Shown here one piece after another: positions 1 to 9,522 of a DNA stretch of 64,000 nt (position 1 is the stretch's first letter; every line of letters begins with the position of its first letter). Below the pieces are notes generated by a model. The model was given only the letters and a program-made list of their open reading frames with translations, was not told where the DNA came from and did no database searches. Made by a program: the position numbers and the translations under genes. The DNA is from CAZSAK01 sp964605155 (GTDB lineage Bacteria > Pseudomonadota > Gammaproteobacteria > SZUA-140). Where the stretch lies: positions 30,056 to 94,055 of the forward strand of contig CAZSAK010000008.1 of NCBI GenBank assembly GCA_964605155.1, given 5' to 3'.

Positions 1-1032
1 CAATTAAACAGCGAGTATGTATTTTTTGAGCGTAATGAAAGGGTTACGGGCGGCAGATTTGATATTCAGCCAAGTATCAGTTTTCCTATGAAAACCATCT
101 CGACATTCCTATCCCCGAAGCTCAACATTCATTACACGCAATATCAATTGCAGGGTCAGCCTCCCGGGACAGATGATACGCTAACGCGTACCGTTCCTGT
201 ATTCAGTCTGGATGGCGGCATCTTTCTGGAACGCGGCGTACATTGGGGCTCCCAACAATTTCTGCACACACTCGAACCGCGACTTTATTACCTGTATGCA
301 CCTTACAAGGATCAATCTGACATACCAGTCTTTGATAGCGGCTTACCCGATTTTAATTTTACCCGAATGTTTCAGGAGAACCGTTTCAGCAGTGTTGACA
401 GGATCGGGGATGCAAACCAGGTAAGCATCTCCATCACCTCACGTTTGCTGAACAAAGAAACAGGTATCGAGAGAATCCGGGGAAGTATAGGCCAGATTTT
501 CTATTTCCAGGACCGCAAGGTCACATTACCCGGATCTTCGACTGAAACACCGTCACAGTCGGACATCGTTGCCGAAGCGAGAACTCTGATTACCAGACAT
601 TTAACAGTCGATACCGACCTGCAGTGGGGCATTGAAAACAGTGTAATAACAAAGGGTGGAATCCAGTTCCGTTACCGGGCTGAAAAACGTCATATTATAA
701 ACCTCTCCTATCGTTACAGGCGCGAAGAACTGGATCAGACGGATGTATCACTGCTCTGGCCATTGAGCCCAGCATGGCATATCATGGGGCGCTGGAACTA
801 TTCCCTATTTGACGAACGGCTACTGGAAACCCTTTCCGGTCTGGAATACCAGTCATGTTGCTGGAAGATAAGCCTGGTATCACGCCATTATTTACAGGAA
901 GCCGCAACAGCGGACAATCCTGAAGTTTACGATAACGCAATTTATGTCCAGCTGGAATTGAAAGGGCTGGCCAATCTCGGCCGCTCCGTCAAAGAAACCC
1001 TGGAAGAGTCCATCCTTGGTTACGTTGAATAA
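1..1032 (+). CDS. lptD: LPS-assembly protein LptD, C-terminal part (partial)
   Basis: The reading frame is open from the first base of the window, so the start and N-terminal jellyroll lie outside it. About 343 residues remain. They show the alternating aromatic and hydrophilic strands of a large outer-membrane barrel and the paired cysteines of the LptD C-terminal region (YQSCCWK, near base 850). LptD with LptE inserts lipopolysaccharide into the outer leaflet of the outer membrane. The identification rests on the barrel, the CC pair and the following surA-pdxA-rsmA order, which is the standard gammaproteobacterial arrangement. surA starts 23 bp downstream. LptM, a partner of LptD maturation in enterics, is encoded at 24439-24576. 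Confidence 0.93.
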   Translation, partial: QLNSEYVFFERNERVTGGRFDIQPSISFPMKTISTFLSPKLNIHYTQYQLQGQPPGTDDTLTRTVPVFSLDGGIFLERGVHWGSQQFLHTLEPRLYYLYAPYKDQSDIPVFDSGLPDFNFTRMFQENRFSSVDRIGDANQVSISITSRLLNKETGIERIRGSIGQIFYFQDRKVTLPGSSTETPSQSDIVAEARTLITRHLTVDTDLQWGIENSVITKGGIQFRYRAEKRHIINLSYRYRREELDQTDVSLLWPLSPAWHIMGRWNYSLFDERLLETLSGLEYQSCCWKISLVSRHYLQEAATADNPEVYDNAIYVQLELKGLANLGRSVKETLEESILGYVE

Positions 1033-1055
1033 GGCAAGTAGATCACAGGTAACAA

Positions 1056-2348
1056 ATGATCCATATCATACGATTGATTACATTATTCATTATTCCGGCG
1101 TTTGCCGTTGTCCATGCCACTACAACCCCCGTCGAGCTCGACCGCATTGTCGCCGTGGTCAATGACGATATCGTTACGCAGACAGAACTGGAGAAGGAAT
1201 TAGGTGCCATCAAATTACAGCTACGACAACAGAATATACGGATGCCCTCGGATGACACTCTCCGCAGACAGGTTCTAGAACGATTAGTCATTAATCAAAT
1301 CCAGCTGCAAATGGCCGAGGCCAACGGTATTCGTGTCGACGATGAAACCCTGAACAACACCATCAGTAACATAGCATCACAAAATAATCTGTCCTTGAGT
1401 GGTTTTCGGGATGCGCTGGAGCAAGAAGGACTTGATTTTGCAGAGTTTCGCGAAAACATTCGCAAGGAAATCATTATTCGCCGGATCACCCAGCGTAATG
1501 TCGACAATCGCATCAATATTTCGGATCAGGAAATCGACAACTTCATTGCCAACCAGAAGATCCAGGGAAATGCCGATGATGAATATCGCCTGGGACATAT
1601 CCTGATTGGCGTACCCGAAACCGCAGACCCAGAAGAGATTCGTGAGAAAAAGCAAAAAGCGCAACAGATACTTGAACAGCTTCGCAATGGCACTGACTTC
1701 AGCCAGGTTGCAGTCAGTGTTTCCGAAGGCCAGCAGGCACTGGAAGGCGGCGATCTGGGATGGCGCAAGGCCGGCGAACTACCATCCCTGTTTGCTGAGA
1801 TTGTCCCCTCTATGCAGGTTGGCGACATCAGTGATCCCATCCGATCATCAAGCGGCTTTCATATCATCAAATTGCTCGATTACAGGGGCGCAAAACCCCA
1901 CATAGTTACACAAACCCAGGCGCGTCATATTCTGATAAAACCGGATAAGCTCACCAGTGACGAAGATGCCAGGAACCTGCTTGCCGATATCAAACTGCGG
2001 CTAAAGAATGGAGAGGATTTTGCTAAATTGGCTATAAAATACTCCGATGACAAGGCGAGCGCCACTGACGGCGGAGATCTCGGCTGGGTAACACCGGGAA
2101 AGATGGTTCCTGATTTTGAAAAGGTTATGGATAAACTGAAAGTGGGTGAAATCAGTGATCCCTTCAAGACCCGCTTTGGCTGGCATATCGTCCAGGTTGA
2201 AGACCGACGCCAGATGGACGATACCGAGGCATTCACGCGTTCGCGCATCCGGGAATTACTTTTTCAGAGAAAAGTCGAGGAAGAACAAATGAACTGGCTG
2301 CGCCGTATCCGCGATGAAGCCTATGTAGAATATCGTCTGGATGAATAA
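1056..2348 (+). CDS. surA: Periplasmic peptidyl-prolyl isomerase and chaperone SurA
   Basis: The 430-residue protein begins with a Sec signal peptide (about residues 1-21, ending VVHA). A SurA N-terminal chaperone domain follows (start VELDRIVAVVNDDIV). Two parvulin-type rotamase domains lie at about 177-275 and 288-385, each with the GGDLGW and GFHI/GWHI signature. A short C-terminal helix completes the chaperone core. SurA escorts unfolded outer-membrane proteins, including LptD, across the periplasm to the Bam complex. It sits directly behind lptD, as in E. coli. The length matches the family and all landmarks are present. Confidence 0.97.
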   Translation: MIHIIRLITLFIIPAFAVVHATTTPVELDRIVAVVNDDIVTQTELEKELGAIKLQLRQQNIRMPSDDTLRRQVLERLVINQIQLQMAEANGIRVDDETLNNTISNIASQNNLSLSGFRDALEQEGLDFAEFRENIRKEIIIRRITQRNVDNRINISDQEIDNFIANQKIQGNADDEYRLGHILIGVPETADPEEIREKKQKAQQILEQLRNGTDFSQVAVSVSEGQQALEGGDLGWRKAGELPSLFAEIVPSMQVGDISDPIRSSSGFHIIKLLDYRGAKPHIVTQTQARHILIKPDKLTSDEDARNLLADIKLRLKNGEDFAKLAIKYSDDKASATDGGDLGWVTPGKMVPDFEKVMDKLKVGEISDPFKTRFGWHIVQVEDRRQMDDTEAFTRSRIRELLFQRKVEEEQMNWLRRIRDEAYVEYRLDE

Positions 2349-2407
2349 AACATACATCCTCCTTTCTACGTAACATCATCGTGTAACAACCTTTCTCGAA
2401 TAACCAA

Positions 2408-3439
2408 ATGGATAAACAAGCCAACCCCGTTGTCCTCACGCCAGGCGAGCCTGCTGGAATAGGTCCGGATATTACGGTCATGATGGCACAACATTCCTTT
2501 CCATTCGATGTTGTGGCCATCGCCGATGTTGGCATGCTCTCCGAGCGAGCGGATATGCTAGGATTACCGCTGCGAATAATGGAGTACCGGCAGGAAACAG
2601 GGCCAACGCCCCATCAGGCCGGCACTCTGACTGTTCTCGATTTCCCCTGTGCACGTAAACCGCGCTCCGGGCAACTGGATAGCCGCAATGTGCCTTACGT
2701 GCTGGATGCAATACGCAGAGCAACAACAGGATGTCTGGGTGGTGAATTTGCTGCGCTAGTAACAGGACCTGTGCACAAGGGCATAATCAATGAGGCCGGT
2801 ATCAATTTTACCGGACACACAGAATTTCTTGCGGAACTAACCCAAAGCCGGCATGCAGTCATGATGCTGGCCACGACAGGGCTTCGCGTCGCGCTGGTTA
2901 CCACTCATATGCCGCTGCGTGAGGTCAGTGATCACATAACACCTGAGTTGGTGGAAAACACCCTGAGGGTAACCCGCAAGGGTCTGCAAGAGTTTTTTGC
3001 GATCGATCAGCCAGAGATAGTCGTGTGTGGACTCAATCCGCACGCCGGTGAAGGCGGACACCTGGGTCATGAAGACGAGGATATCATCGTCCCTGTAATC
3101 ATGAGATTACGAGCGGAAGGATTCAATATTCATGGACCACTGCCGGCCGATACCGCCTTCATACCGAAATATCTCGACATGGCGGACGTTTTTATCGCCA
3201 TGTACCATGACCAGGGCCTGCCTGTCCTCAAGCATATGGGTTTTGGTAACGCCATCAACATAACGCTTGGCCTTCCTCTCATACGTACCTCTGTGGATCA
3301 TGGGACCGCGCTGGAGCTCTCGGGTAGCGGTACAGCCGACGTCGCCAGCCTGGTCAGCGCCATCAAAACTGCAGATCTCATGATCAGTAACAGGCTGTCT
3401 TTCACGCACAGACAGACGGCACGAACTGCGCAAATATAA
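2408..3439 (+). CDS. pdxA: 4-hydroxythreonine-4-phosphate dehydrogenase PdxA
   Basis: This 343-residue cytosolic enzyme oxidises 4-phosphohydroxy-L-threonine with NAD(P) in the DXP-dependent pyridoxal phosphate pathway. The N-terminal TPGEPAGIGPD motif (11-21) and the GHTEF motif (136-140) are present. The metal-binding histidines are visible in TTHMPL (H167), NPHAGEGG (H212) and MYHDQG (H267). The gene lies between surA and rsmA as in many gammaproteobacteria, and its stop is 3 bp before the rsmA start, so the two are probably co-transcribed. Confidence 0.97.
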   Translation: MDKQANPVVLTPGEPAGIGPDITVMMAQHSFPFDVVAIADVGMLSERADMLGLPLRIMEYRQETGPTPHQAGTLTVLDFPCARKPRSGQLDSRNVPYVLDAIRRATTGCLGGEFAALVTGPVHKGIINEAGINFTGHTEFLAELTQSRHAVMMLATTGLRVALVTTHMPLREVSDHITPELVENTLRVTRKGLQEFFAIDQPEIVVCGLNPHAGEGGHLGHEDEDIIVPVIMRLRAEGFNIHGPLPADTAFIPKYLDMADVFIAMYHDQGLPVLKHMGFGNAINITLGLPLIRTSVDHGTALELSGSGTADVASLVSAIKTADLMISNRLSFTHRQTARTAQI

Positions 3440-3442
3440 CAC

Positions 3443-4240
3443 ATGGATGGACACAGGCCCCGCAAACGCTTCGGCCAGAATTTTTTACATGATACCAATG
3501 TAATACGGAATATTATCGACGTCATCAATCCACAACCACGCGATCATCTCGTTGAGATCGGTCCCGGCAAAGGCGCATTGACTCAAACACTGTTAACCGG
3601 TTTATGGCGACTTGATATAGTCGAACTGGACAGGGATCTGGTCGTACGACTACAGAATAGATTCAAGGACAAACATAACATACATATACACAGTGCCGAT
3701 GCCCTGAAATTTAATTTCTGCAATCTGGTTTCAGAAACAGAAAAGCTGCGTATCATCGGCAATCTCCCTTATAACATCTCCACGCCGCTGATGTTTCACC
3801 TACTGGAACAGGTTGCATGCATCCTGGACATGCATTTCATGCTGCAAAAGGAAGTCGCTGACCGTCTTGCAGCCAGGCCGGGCACGGCGGCCTATGGCCG
3901 CCTAAGCCTGATGATACAATATCATTGCAGTGTCGAACGCTTGTTTATCGTCCCTCCCGGATCTTTCAAGCCTGCGCCCGGAGTTGACTCTGCATTTATC
4001 CGGCTGACACCACGACAACAACCACCCGTGGAAGTGATTGATGAAGATATCTTCAAGCAAATTATCACTCAGGCATTCTCGCATAGGCGCAAGACGCTTC
4101 GTAATACCTTGAAAGGCAGATTGAGCGCCGGTGAGATCAAGGCTGCGGGCATAGATCCAGGTTTACGCGGCGAGGCCCTCACCCTGGCACAATTCGCCGT
4201 ACTCAGTAACACCGCCAGCCTTAAGGAATTCGATGAATAA
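3443..4240 (+). CDS. rsmA: 16S rRNA (A1518/A1519-N6)-dimethyltransferase RsmA (KsgA)
   Basis: The 265-residue SAM-dependent enzyme dimethylates two adjacent adenines in the 3'-terminal hairpin of 16S rRNA late in 30S assembly. It has the N-terminal RKRFGQNFLHD motif, the SAM-binding EIGPGKGALT (38-47) and the catalytic NLPYNIS (107-113). The C-terminal region carries FSHRRKTLRNTL. It follows pdxA by 3 bp. In E. coli and relatives apaG and apaH come next, but neither is seen here. Instead a decayed non-coding stretch follows. Confidence 0.97.
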   Translation: MDGHRPRKRFGQNFLHDTNVIRNIIDVINPQPRDHLVEIGPGKGALTQTLLTGLWRLDIVELDRDLVVRLQNRFKDKHNIHIHSADALKFNFCNLVSETEKLRIIGNLPYNISTPLMFHLLEQVACILDMHFMLQKEVADRLAARPGTAAYGRLSLMIQYHCSVERLFIVPPGSFKPAPGVDSAFIRLTPRQQPPVEVIDEDIFKQIITQAFSHRRKTLRNTLKGRLSAGEIKAAGIDPGLRGEALTLAQFAVLSNTASLKEFDE

Positions 4241-4869
4241 AACATGAATACACAGGAATACTACTAGCTGGGGAATATGGTCGGAGCAAGAGCCGGACAC
4301 TCGTTCCGATAGAAATATTACAGCTGTATGTATATGACTCGTTAAAACAGTTGCTTCACAATTATCATTGCATCATTAATACAGCTACCATATAAAGATG
4401 AGCAGCATGCGGGAATATTGAATCGCAGTTCTGATAACGTCGGATGTGGTAACACAGAGCCGGATGAATCACTTGCTGTGGCGATCAAGACTATCGCATA
4501 AAAAGATTCTCAAGCCTAATCCTATCAGAGAATGCGCTACTGATAGACAATATTACTGAACGCGATCTGGAGGAGATGTTGCCCGATACCTTGCACGTTG
4601 TCACCTGGGAACAACTTTCAATCTGGCACTTCATGCCCTCGCCAATCGTTTCGATCACCGAAGTTCGGACACCCTATGAAGTTGTAATATTCACTCGCAG
4701 CCAAAAAGGTCCGTCATATTCCGGTCCTTGATGCCTACCCCCAAAGACATACACGCCGAGAACAATATCGTCAAGGCCAATTACAATGATGTCACGGGCT
4801 TCCAGTCCGGTTGTATGTGTGCAGATAACGTAATAATACAAGCGAAGTGTATGAATTTATAGCCCGATA
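4241..4869. other. Intergenic stretch with decayed coding-like fragments
   Basis: No intact gene of useful length is visible in these 629 bases. A start-less open frame runs at about 4468-4731 on the plus strand and contains ITERDLEEML and VVTWEQLS. Another short open frame at about 4736-4862 contains ENNIVKANYNDVTGF. A third, ending at about 4500, contains DESLAVAIKTIA. They lie in different frames and resemble the remains of one or more inactivated genes in the place usually held by apaG/apaH. I cannot name the ancestral gene. Confidence 0.35.
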
Positions 4870-5346
4870 CTAGTTCACATCATTTCGTATAATCGAGCCT
4901 AATTTCAGCACTTTCACGTAATATTTGCCCTGATAATCAAAGGGTGAATAAAGTGAATTCCTGGCCATCATGGTACCTCTTTCCGCTACCTGCTGGATGT
5001 AAATGATTTCTCCGGCTTGAACGTTAATGACTTTTTCAGCCCAGTTCTCCGCTTTCGACAGGACGGTATGCCTGCCCGGCTCAATACTGAAATAGATGTA
5101 TTGTAAACCCTTTGTATAACCAATTTCTGATTCATGCTGCTTGTCATCGATATACACCTTGAAGCTGTCCTGTTTGAACGCATTTGATGGCCTGACAACG
5201 TATACAACCGCCTTACCGATTTGGGGCAATACAGGCAGATCAAAATCTTTTATCGCAGCCTTCATCTCGTCCGGAGTGATTGTCGATGCGCAGCCGGCTA
5301 GAATAACAACAAAAATCGATACACAGATGGACCTATTCAGTTTCAC
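4870..5346 (-). CDS. DUF2846-type lipoprotein
   Basis: The 158-residue protein has a short basic N-terminus, a hydrophobic stretch and a lipobox LAGC at about residues 17-20, so it should be a lipid-anchored envelope protein. The mature part contains a GKAVVYVVRPS segment followed by beta-rich sequence with a YIDDKQHESEIG-like turn. This matches the DUF2846 family as I remember it. No catalytic residues are evident and the function is unknown. It stands alone on the minus strand, separated by about 220 bp from the next minus-strand gene upstream. Confidence 0.75.
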   Translation of the reverse strand: MKLNRSICVSIFVVILAGCASTITPDEMKAAIKDFDLPVLPQIGKAVVYVVRPSNAFKQDSFKVYIDDKQHESEIGYTKGLQYIYFSIEPGRHTVLSKAENWAEKVINVQAGEIIYIQQVAERGTMMARNSLYSPFDYQGKYYVKVLKLGSIIRNDVN

Positions 5347-5525
5347 ATCGGCTCTCCCGTTTGTTATTTACAAGTAAAATACTTTATTTCCTTGTGATTA
5401 CGAGCGAATACAATGATAGGCGTTTTATGGAAAATCACATAGTTTTAAATTGTTCTACTTGCATCCCGACGGGGGAATCATAACGTTTATCATATAGATT
5501 AAAGGCCATACAGAAACACTAACAA

Positions 5526-5549
5526 AAAGGCCCGCATCAGCGGGCCTTT
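5526..5549. terminator. Bidirectional intrinsic terminator
   Basis: A perfect 10-bp stem (AAAGGCCCGC with GCGGGCCTTT) encloses an ATCA loop. A-runs on the left and right give a U-tract on the minus-strand transcript. It lies about 20 bp past the stop of the YceI-family gene and should end that transcript. Confidence 0.85.
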
Positions 5550-5570
5550 CCAAAAAAAGTAACATCGAGA

Positions 5571-6137
5571 CTAGTCCCTGATTGCCTCCACTTCAAACAT
5601 CAGGCGCATATCATCACCAATTGCAGGCAAGGCGAATGTCACATCAAAATTCGAACGCTTGATGTCTGCCGTCGCATCGAAACCACAACGATATTCTTCC
5701 TTTTTCATTGGGTTGCTACCGCAATGAATGCGCTGCACATCCAGCGTGACAGGTTTCGTCACACCCTTGATGGTCAGATTACCTTCAACAATTGCCTTGT
5801 CACCGTTGATCGTAACCTTTGTGGACTTGTATGTAATCTCGGGAAATTCCGTTGCGTTTAGAAAATCCGGCGATCGTAAATGATCATCGCGCTTTTTATA
5901 TCCTGTATCCACTGAAGTCGCATCGATTGCGACTTCGACAGATCCTGTATTATTGGCTGTATCCATTGTGAGTTTTCCGGTGGTATTGCCGAATCGGCCA
6001 TGCATCGTCGAAAAACCCAGATGACTGATCGTAAAATTCGGGAAGGTATGCAATGGGTCAATGGTATAGTTTTCCTTCGCTGCAAAAACCGCAAATGGCA
6101 AACAGGACAACACGAATCCTAAGATCATCTTTCTCAT
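5571..6137 (-). CDS. YceI-family periplasmic lipid-binding-like protein
   Basis: The 188-residue protein has a clear signal peptide (about residues 1-19, ending AVFA). The YceI beta-barrel fold follows: YTIDPLHTFPNFTISHLG near the N-terminus, the FGNTTGKL and KRDDHLRSPDFL motifs, then LTIKGVTKPVTL. YceI proteins are periplasmic lipocalin-like barrels that bind isoprenoid or other amphiphilic ligands, and their physiological role is often unclear. The gene lies 48 bp downstream of an unknown membrane-protein gene on the same strand and is closed by the terminator at 5526-5549. Two cysteines (HCGS and YRCGF) could form a disulfide. Confidence 0.92.
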   Translation of the reverse strand: MRKMILGFVLSCLPFAVFAAKENYTIDPLHTFPNFTISHLGFSTMHGRFGNTTGKLTMDTANNTGSVEVAIDATSVDTGYKKRDDHLRSPDFLNATEFPEITYKSTKVTINGDKAIVEGNLTIKGVTKPVTLDVQRIHCGSNPMKKEEYRCGFDATADIKRSNFDVTFALPAIGDDMRLMFEVEAIRD

Positions 6138-6185
6138 ATTTAATACTCCTTGTTGTTTAACTTGAAATTTATATCTCGATTCACA

Positions 6186-7010
6186 TCAAATCGGCGGGGC
6201 GCCTTCCACCCCCCATGTAATAATAATGGCTCCGATCGCTGCTGGCATGGTTGCCAACACCAGCAATACCATCTTTAACAAGAGTGGTTTATGTTCCGGT
6301 AACGGAATGCAGGCCAACAGTGGTATTATCGCTAATAACGGCAGTGTATACCAGGGTAATGTGGCGTAAACGTTTGCGGCAATTCCAAGCAATCCGGATA
6401 ACATCGCAACTGGGATGGTTAGTGCAGAACCTGCTGATTGATTAGGAAAAAACAACGCCAGCAACAGATAGGCGCCGCTGGCGGCCGCGACTGATGAACC
6501 CAGTTGTCCGAGCAACGCCGAGGCACCCATGACTGCAGATAATCCAGTCCCGACTCCCAGAGCCAATGCTGCACTTCCCGCACGTATGGGCATTATCCTC
6601 AATCGGTCCATTGAGACCATCATCCATCCGGCATAAATACAGGATCCTGTTGCCATGAACCAGAATTCCCCGGCTTCTTTGCGCACCAATACAGGCCATA
6701 TGATCCATAATGCAGCAATGGCGCCGGTGGTGAACAGGATATACGGGATGTAACGCCGGCTAAGTGGATAGATATCCAATACCACCCCGGTAAACGCTGC
6801 AATCGCACCGAGCAGGATGATTTTGCGAGTACTTGTTAGAGGCGATAACTTGAAGTCTACGATCAGCCATGCACAGAAGAGAAACCCGATAACAATAATC
6901 ACTCCCACCCCATGCGACCCCAGACGATTCAAAATCAGACCGGCCACGAGTGCAGCGATAAATGGTATTACGGCAGCCTGGAATACCGGGTTTGTCAATA
7001 ATTCATCCAT
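6186..7010 (-). CDS. Polytopic membrane protein of unknown function
   Basis: About 274 residues, almost entirely hydrophobic, with roughly eight or nine predicted membrane spans, many Gly/Ala small-residue stretches and short loops. I recognise no family signature, catalytic motif or transporter motif. The ATG at 7010 is chosen because an AGGA sequence lies about 5 bases upstream. An in-frame GTG at 7058 would add 16 residues but has no ribosome-binding site. It probably shares a transcript with the YceI-family gene 48 bp downstream, which suggests an envelope-related role but does not define one. Confidence 0.6.
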   Translation of the reverse strand: MDELLTNPVFQAAVIPFIAALVAGLILNRLGSHGVGVIIVIGFLFCAWLIVDFKLSPLTSTRKIILLGAIAAFTGVVLDIYPLSRRYIPYILFTTGAIAALWIIWPVLVRKEAGEFWFMATGSCIYAGWMMVSMDRLRIMPIRAGSAALALGVGTGLSAVMGASALLGQLGSSVAAASGAYLLLALFFPNQSAGSALTIPVAMLSGLLGIAANVYATLPWYTLPLLAIIPLLACIPLPEHKPLLLKMVLLVLATMPAAIGAIIITWGVEGAPPI

Positions 7011-7209
7011 GAAATCCTGTGTCCAGATGTAAACTTGCACGTATTCTAGCCCAGGCACAAGGAAATACGGAAATAATATCTGTGAGTGTGACTCTGTTCA
7101 CAATCTGTTACTAAATAACCACTTGATACAGACGATATCCGACCAATATCCACATTGATATCACCAGATTTTACAGTGACACCAATACACCGGACCGGGG
7201 AGTGCTATA

Positions 7210-8196
7210 ATGTATGCACAGAAAAACCCATTTATGAAATTGCTGTTATTGCCCATATTATCTGTCCTTGTCAGCTGCGGTGGCGGCGGAGTCGGCAGCG
7301 GATTGGCATCCGTCAGTTATACCGGATCAACCAGCAAGGCCGTCATAACCCAGTCGAACGGTGAAAATATCGCGTATACAGCATATCAAAACGGTAACAC
7401 GGGCAATACGCTCGGCGGTATACTTGGCGTCCAACAGACTGAAAATCAAAAATCCTCACAACCTCGCTTGTTGATCCTGTCGCATGTTGCGAGAAATTCT
7501 GTCGATCATTTATCACTTGATCAGAATCACGCCAACTTCAACACCGGTGCAACGATTTCAGACTCGGCATCGTTTCCCGGCAGTTGTGGCGGCAATACCA
7601 CCTATACCCTGTCTGTCGATGATACTACCTATAATTTCACCGGCACCTTCACTTTCAGCTCATATTGCGAAGAAGGTGCGACACTTTCAGGAAGCCTGAC
7701 ATTTTCCGGTCAGTTCAATCCGGACACACTGGTATTCGGACAGATTGCGATGTCGTTTGACAATCTGGCGGTAACGGCAGGGAGTGATTCCTTTGCAGCT
7801 GACGGTGATATTACATTTAATCCAAGCTCTGATCCTAAAACCATGACCATGAATATGGTGATGCAGGACAACACGACCAGTAAGACCTATAAAGCAGAAA
7901 ATTATGTTATGACACTCACCGACAACTTGTCTTCTGTATCCATGACTGTCAGTGGTCGACTCTACGATCACGATTACGGATATGTGGATCTGACAACAAC
8001 AACGCCGTTTGATCTTGTCAACGGTGATGATTATCCTTCATCGGGTATATTAGTGATCACCGGTAAAAACGGATCAAACGGCCCTGCCAAGGCGAGACTG
8101 ACAGCACTGTCCAATGCCAGCTATCAGATCGAGGTCGATGAAGATGGTGATGGCGTATTCGAATTTCTGGATACGGGCAACTGGACGGATTTATAA
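7210..8196 (+). CDS. Gly-rich-linker lipoprotein of unknown function
   Basis: The 328-residue protein starts with a lipoprotein signal whose lipobox is LVSC, immediately followed by GGGGVGSG. The rest is polar, Ser/Thr/Gly/Asp-rich beta-type sequence, with a possible disulfide (FPGSCGGN and SYCEEG). It ends in an acidic segment, DEDGDGVFEF, that resembles a calcium-binding Asp-rich loop. No known domain is recognised. The ATG at 7210 has a GGGGAG about 7 bases upstream. A second ATG at 7234 lacks one. A Gly-rich stretch after the lipidated Cys is shared with two lipoproteins of the haem cluster further right. Confidence 0.65.
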   Translation: MYAQKNPFMKLLLLPILSVLVSCGGGGVGSGLASVSYTGSTSKAVITQSNGENIAYTAYQNGNTGNTLGGILGVQQTENQKSSQPRLLILSHVARNSVDHLSLDQNHANFNTGATISDSASFPGSCGGNTTYTLSVDDTTYNFTGTFTFSSYCEEGATLSGSLTFSGQFNPDTLVFGQIAMSFDNLAVTAGSDSFAADGDITFNPSSDPKTMTMNMVMQDNTTSKTYKAENYVMTLTDNLSSVSMTVSGRLYDHDYGYVDLTTTTPFDLVNGDDYPSSGILVITGKNGSNGPAKARLTALSNASYQIEVDEDGDGVFEFLDTGNWTDL

Positions 8197-8266
8197 TCTA
8201 AGTGACGGCACATCCTTGCTGCATACGAGCAAGGCAAGGCTGCGAGTGTGCACAAATACCATTCCA

Positions 8267-8977
8267 TCAGGTCTGCGAGATCTTCCGCATCGTATCTTCT
8301 ATCCATGTCTCGGCGGCGGCGTTTATTTCTTCCACGGTTATACCGCGACTTTCGATGGCCGGTCCTATGACCACCTTTATCGTGCCGGGACGTTTGATAA
8401 ATCCGCGGCGCGGCCAGAATTCACCGGCATTGTGGGCGACGGGCACGACGGGATAGCCGCTGTGTTTGGCAAGCCTCGCGCCACCCGGAGCATAACGTCC
8501 CTTTTTACCCGGCGCAATACGCGTACCTTCCGGGAATATCACTATCCACCGTCCATTACGCAGGCGCTCGGTACCCTGATCTATTAACTGGCGCATAGCC
8601 TTTTTAGTGGACTTGCGGTCGATGGCGATCGGTTCCAGCATAGCCAGACCCCAGCCGAAAAAGGGTATCCACAAGAGTTCGCGCTTTAACAGCCATATCT
8701 GCGGCGGAAAGATTCGCTGCAAGGCCAGGGTTTCCCATGCCGATTGATGCTTACACAAGATGATCGCGTTTTCGGCAGGTATATTTTCCGTACCGCTTAC
8801 AGTATAACCGAGATTGCATGTCTTCTTCAGCCACCACAGATTGAAACGCGCCCATTGAGTTATAAAGCGATAACGCAGAACGAAGGGAAACGGAAAGGTC
8901 ATGACACTGAGAGGTGCAAACACCAGGATCGATATTCCCATGACAAGCGAAAAAAGCAAGGATCTAAGTACAAGCAT
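8267..8977 (-). CDS. plsC: 1-acyl-sn-glycerol-3-phosphate acyltransferase (PlsC family)
   Basis: The 236-residue membrane-bound acyltransferase has an N-terminal hydrophobic anchor. The catalytic block is KHQSAWET, in which the usual HX4D acid appears as HX4E, a variant I associate with this subfamily. Block III is FPEGTR at about residue 149. The enzyme makes phosphatidic acid from lysophosphatidate at the inner membrane. It is the last gene of the glyQ-glyS-gmhB-plsC run and begins 7 bp after the gmhB stop, so it is probably co-transcribed. Confidence 0.9.
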   Translation of the reverse strand: MLVLRSLLFSLVMGISILVFAPLSVMTFPFPFVLRYRFITQWARFNLWWLKKTCNLGYTVSGTENIPAENAIILCKHQSAWETLALQRIFPPQIWLLKRELLWIPFFGWGLAMLEPIAIDRKSTKKAMRQLIDQGTERLRNGRWIVIFPEGTRIAPGKKGRYAPGGARLAKHSGYPVVPVAHNAGEFWPRRGFIKRPGTIKVVIGPAIESRGITVEEINAAAETWIEDTMRKISQT

Positions 8978-8984
8978 TCCTGTA

Positions 8985-9521
8985 TTACACGCTTAACAGC
9001 GCATCGACAGCTGACGCAAGGTCATCATACACTTCAATATCAGCAAGGTCTTTTGAGCCTGATTCCGTTTTACGGCCCTTGCCAGTGCGTACCAGGATCG
9101 GTCGCGCACCCACCGTCTGCGCCGCCTTGATATCCCGGAGCGAATCGCCGATAGCAGGAACTCCTTCAAGATCACAGTGCAAACGGCGACAAATTTCAAT
9201 CAACAATCCCGGTTCAGGTTTACGGCAGTTACATTTATCCTCGGGCCGGTGCGGGCAGTAAAAGATTCCTTCTATGTGTCCACCGGCATTGGCTATTTCA
9301 CGATTCATCTTTTCATTAATACGATTGAAATCGCCAATATCGAAGAACCCTCTTCCCATACCAGATTGATTGGTGGCCACCACCACCCGGTAATTGGCAT
9401 GCGTCAACCGCGCAATCGCCTCCGGGCTGCCAGGAATCGCGTGCCATTCTTCCGCTGATTTTATGAAATCCTCGGAGTCCTCATTGATTACTCCATCGCG
9501 ATCCAGTATTACAAGCTGCAT
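8985..9521 (-). CDS. gmhB: D-glycero-beta-D-manno-heptose 1,7-bisphosphate 7-phosphatase
   Basis: The 178-residue HAD-superfamily phosphatase carries the nucleophile motif LDRDGVIN at the N-terminus, ATNQSG as motif II and GDSLRDI as motif IV. A zinc-binding CPHRPEDKCNCRKP loop is characteristic of GmhB. It removes the 7-phosphate in ADP-heptose synthesis for lipopolysaccharide core. It lies 1 bp after glyS and just before plsC, the usual gammaproteobacterial arrangement. Confidence 0.94.
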   Translation of the reverse strand: MQLVILDRDGVINEDSEDFIKSAEEWHAIPGSPEAIARLTHANYRVVVATNQSGMGRGFFDIGDFNRINEKMNREIANAGGHIEGIFYCPHRPEDKCNCRKPEPGLLIEICRRLHCDLEGVPAIGDSLRDIKAAQTVGARPILVRTGKGRKTESGSKDLADIEVYDDLASAVDALLSV

Positions 9522-9522
9522 A

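Noticed and set aside
8214..8234. Hairpin CCTTGCT/AGCAAGG between the 7210 lipoprotein and plsC as terminator
   Set aside because: The stem is only 7 bp and no T-run follows on either strand, so termination is doubtful.
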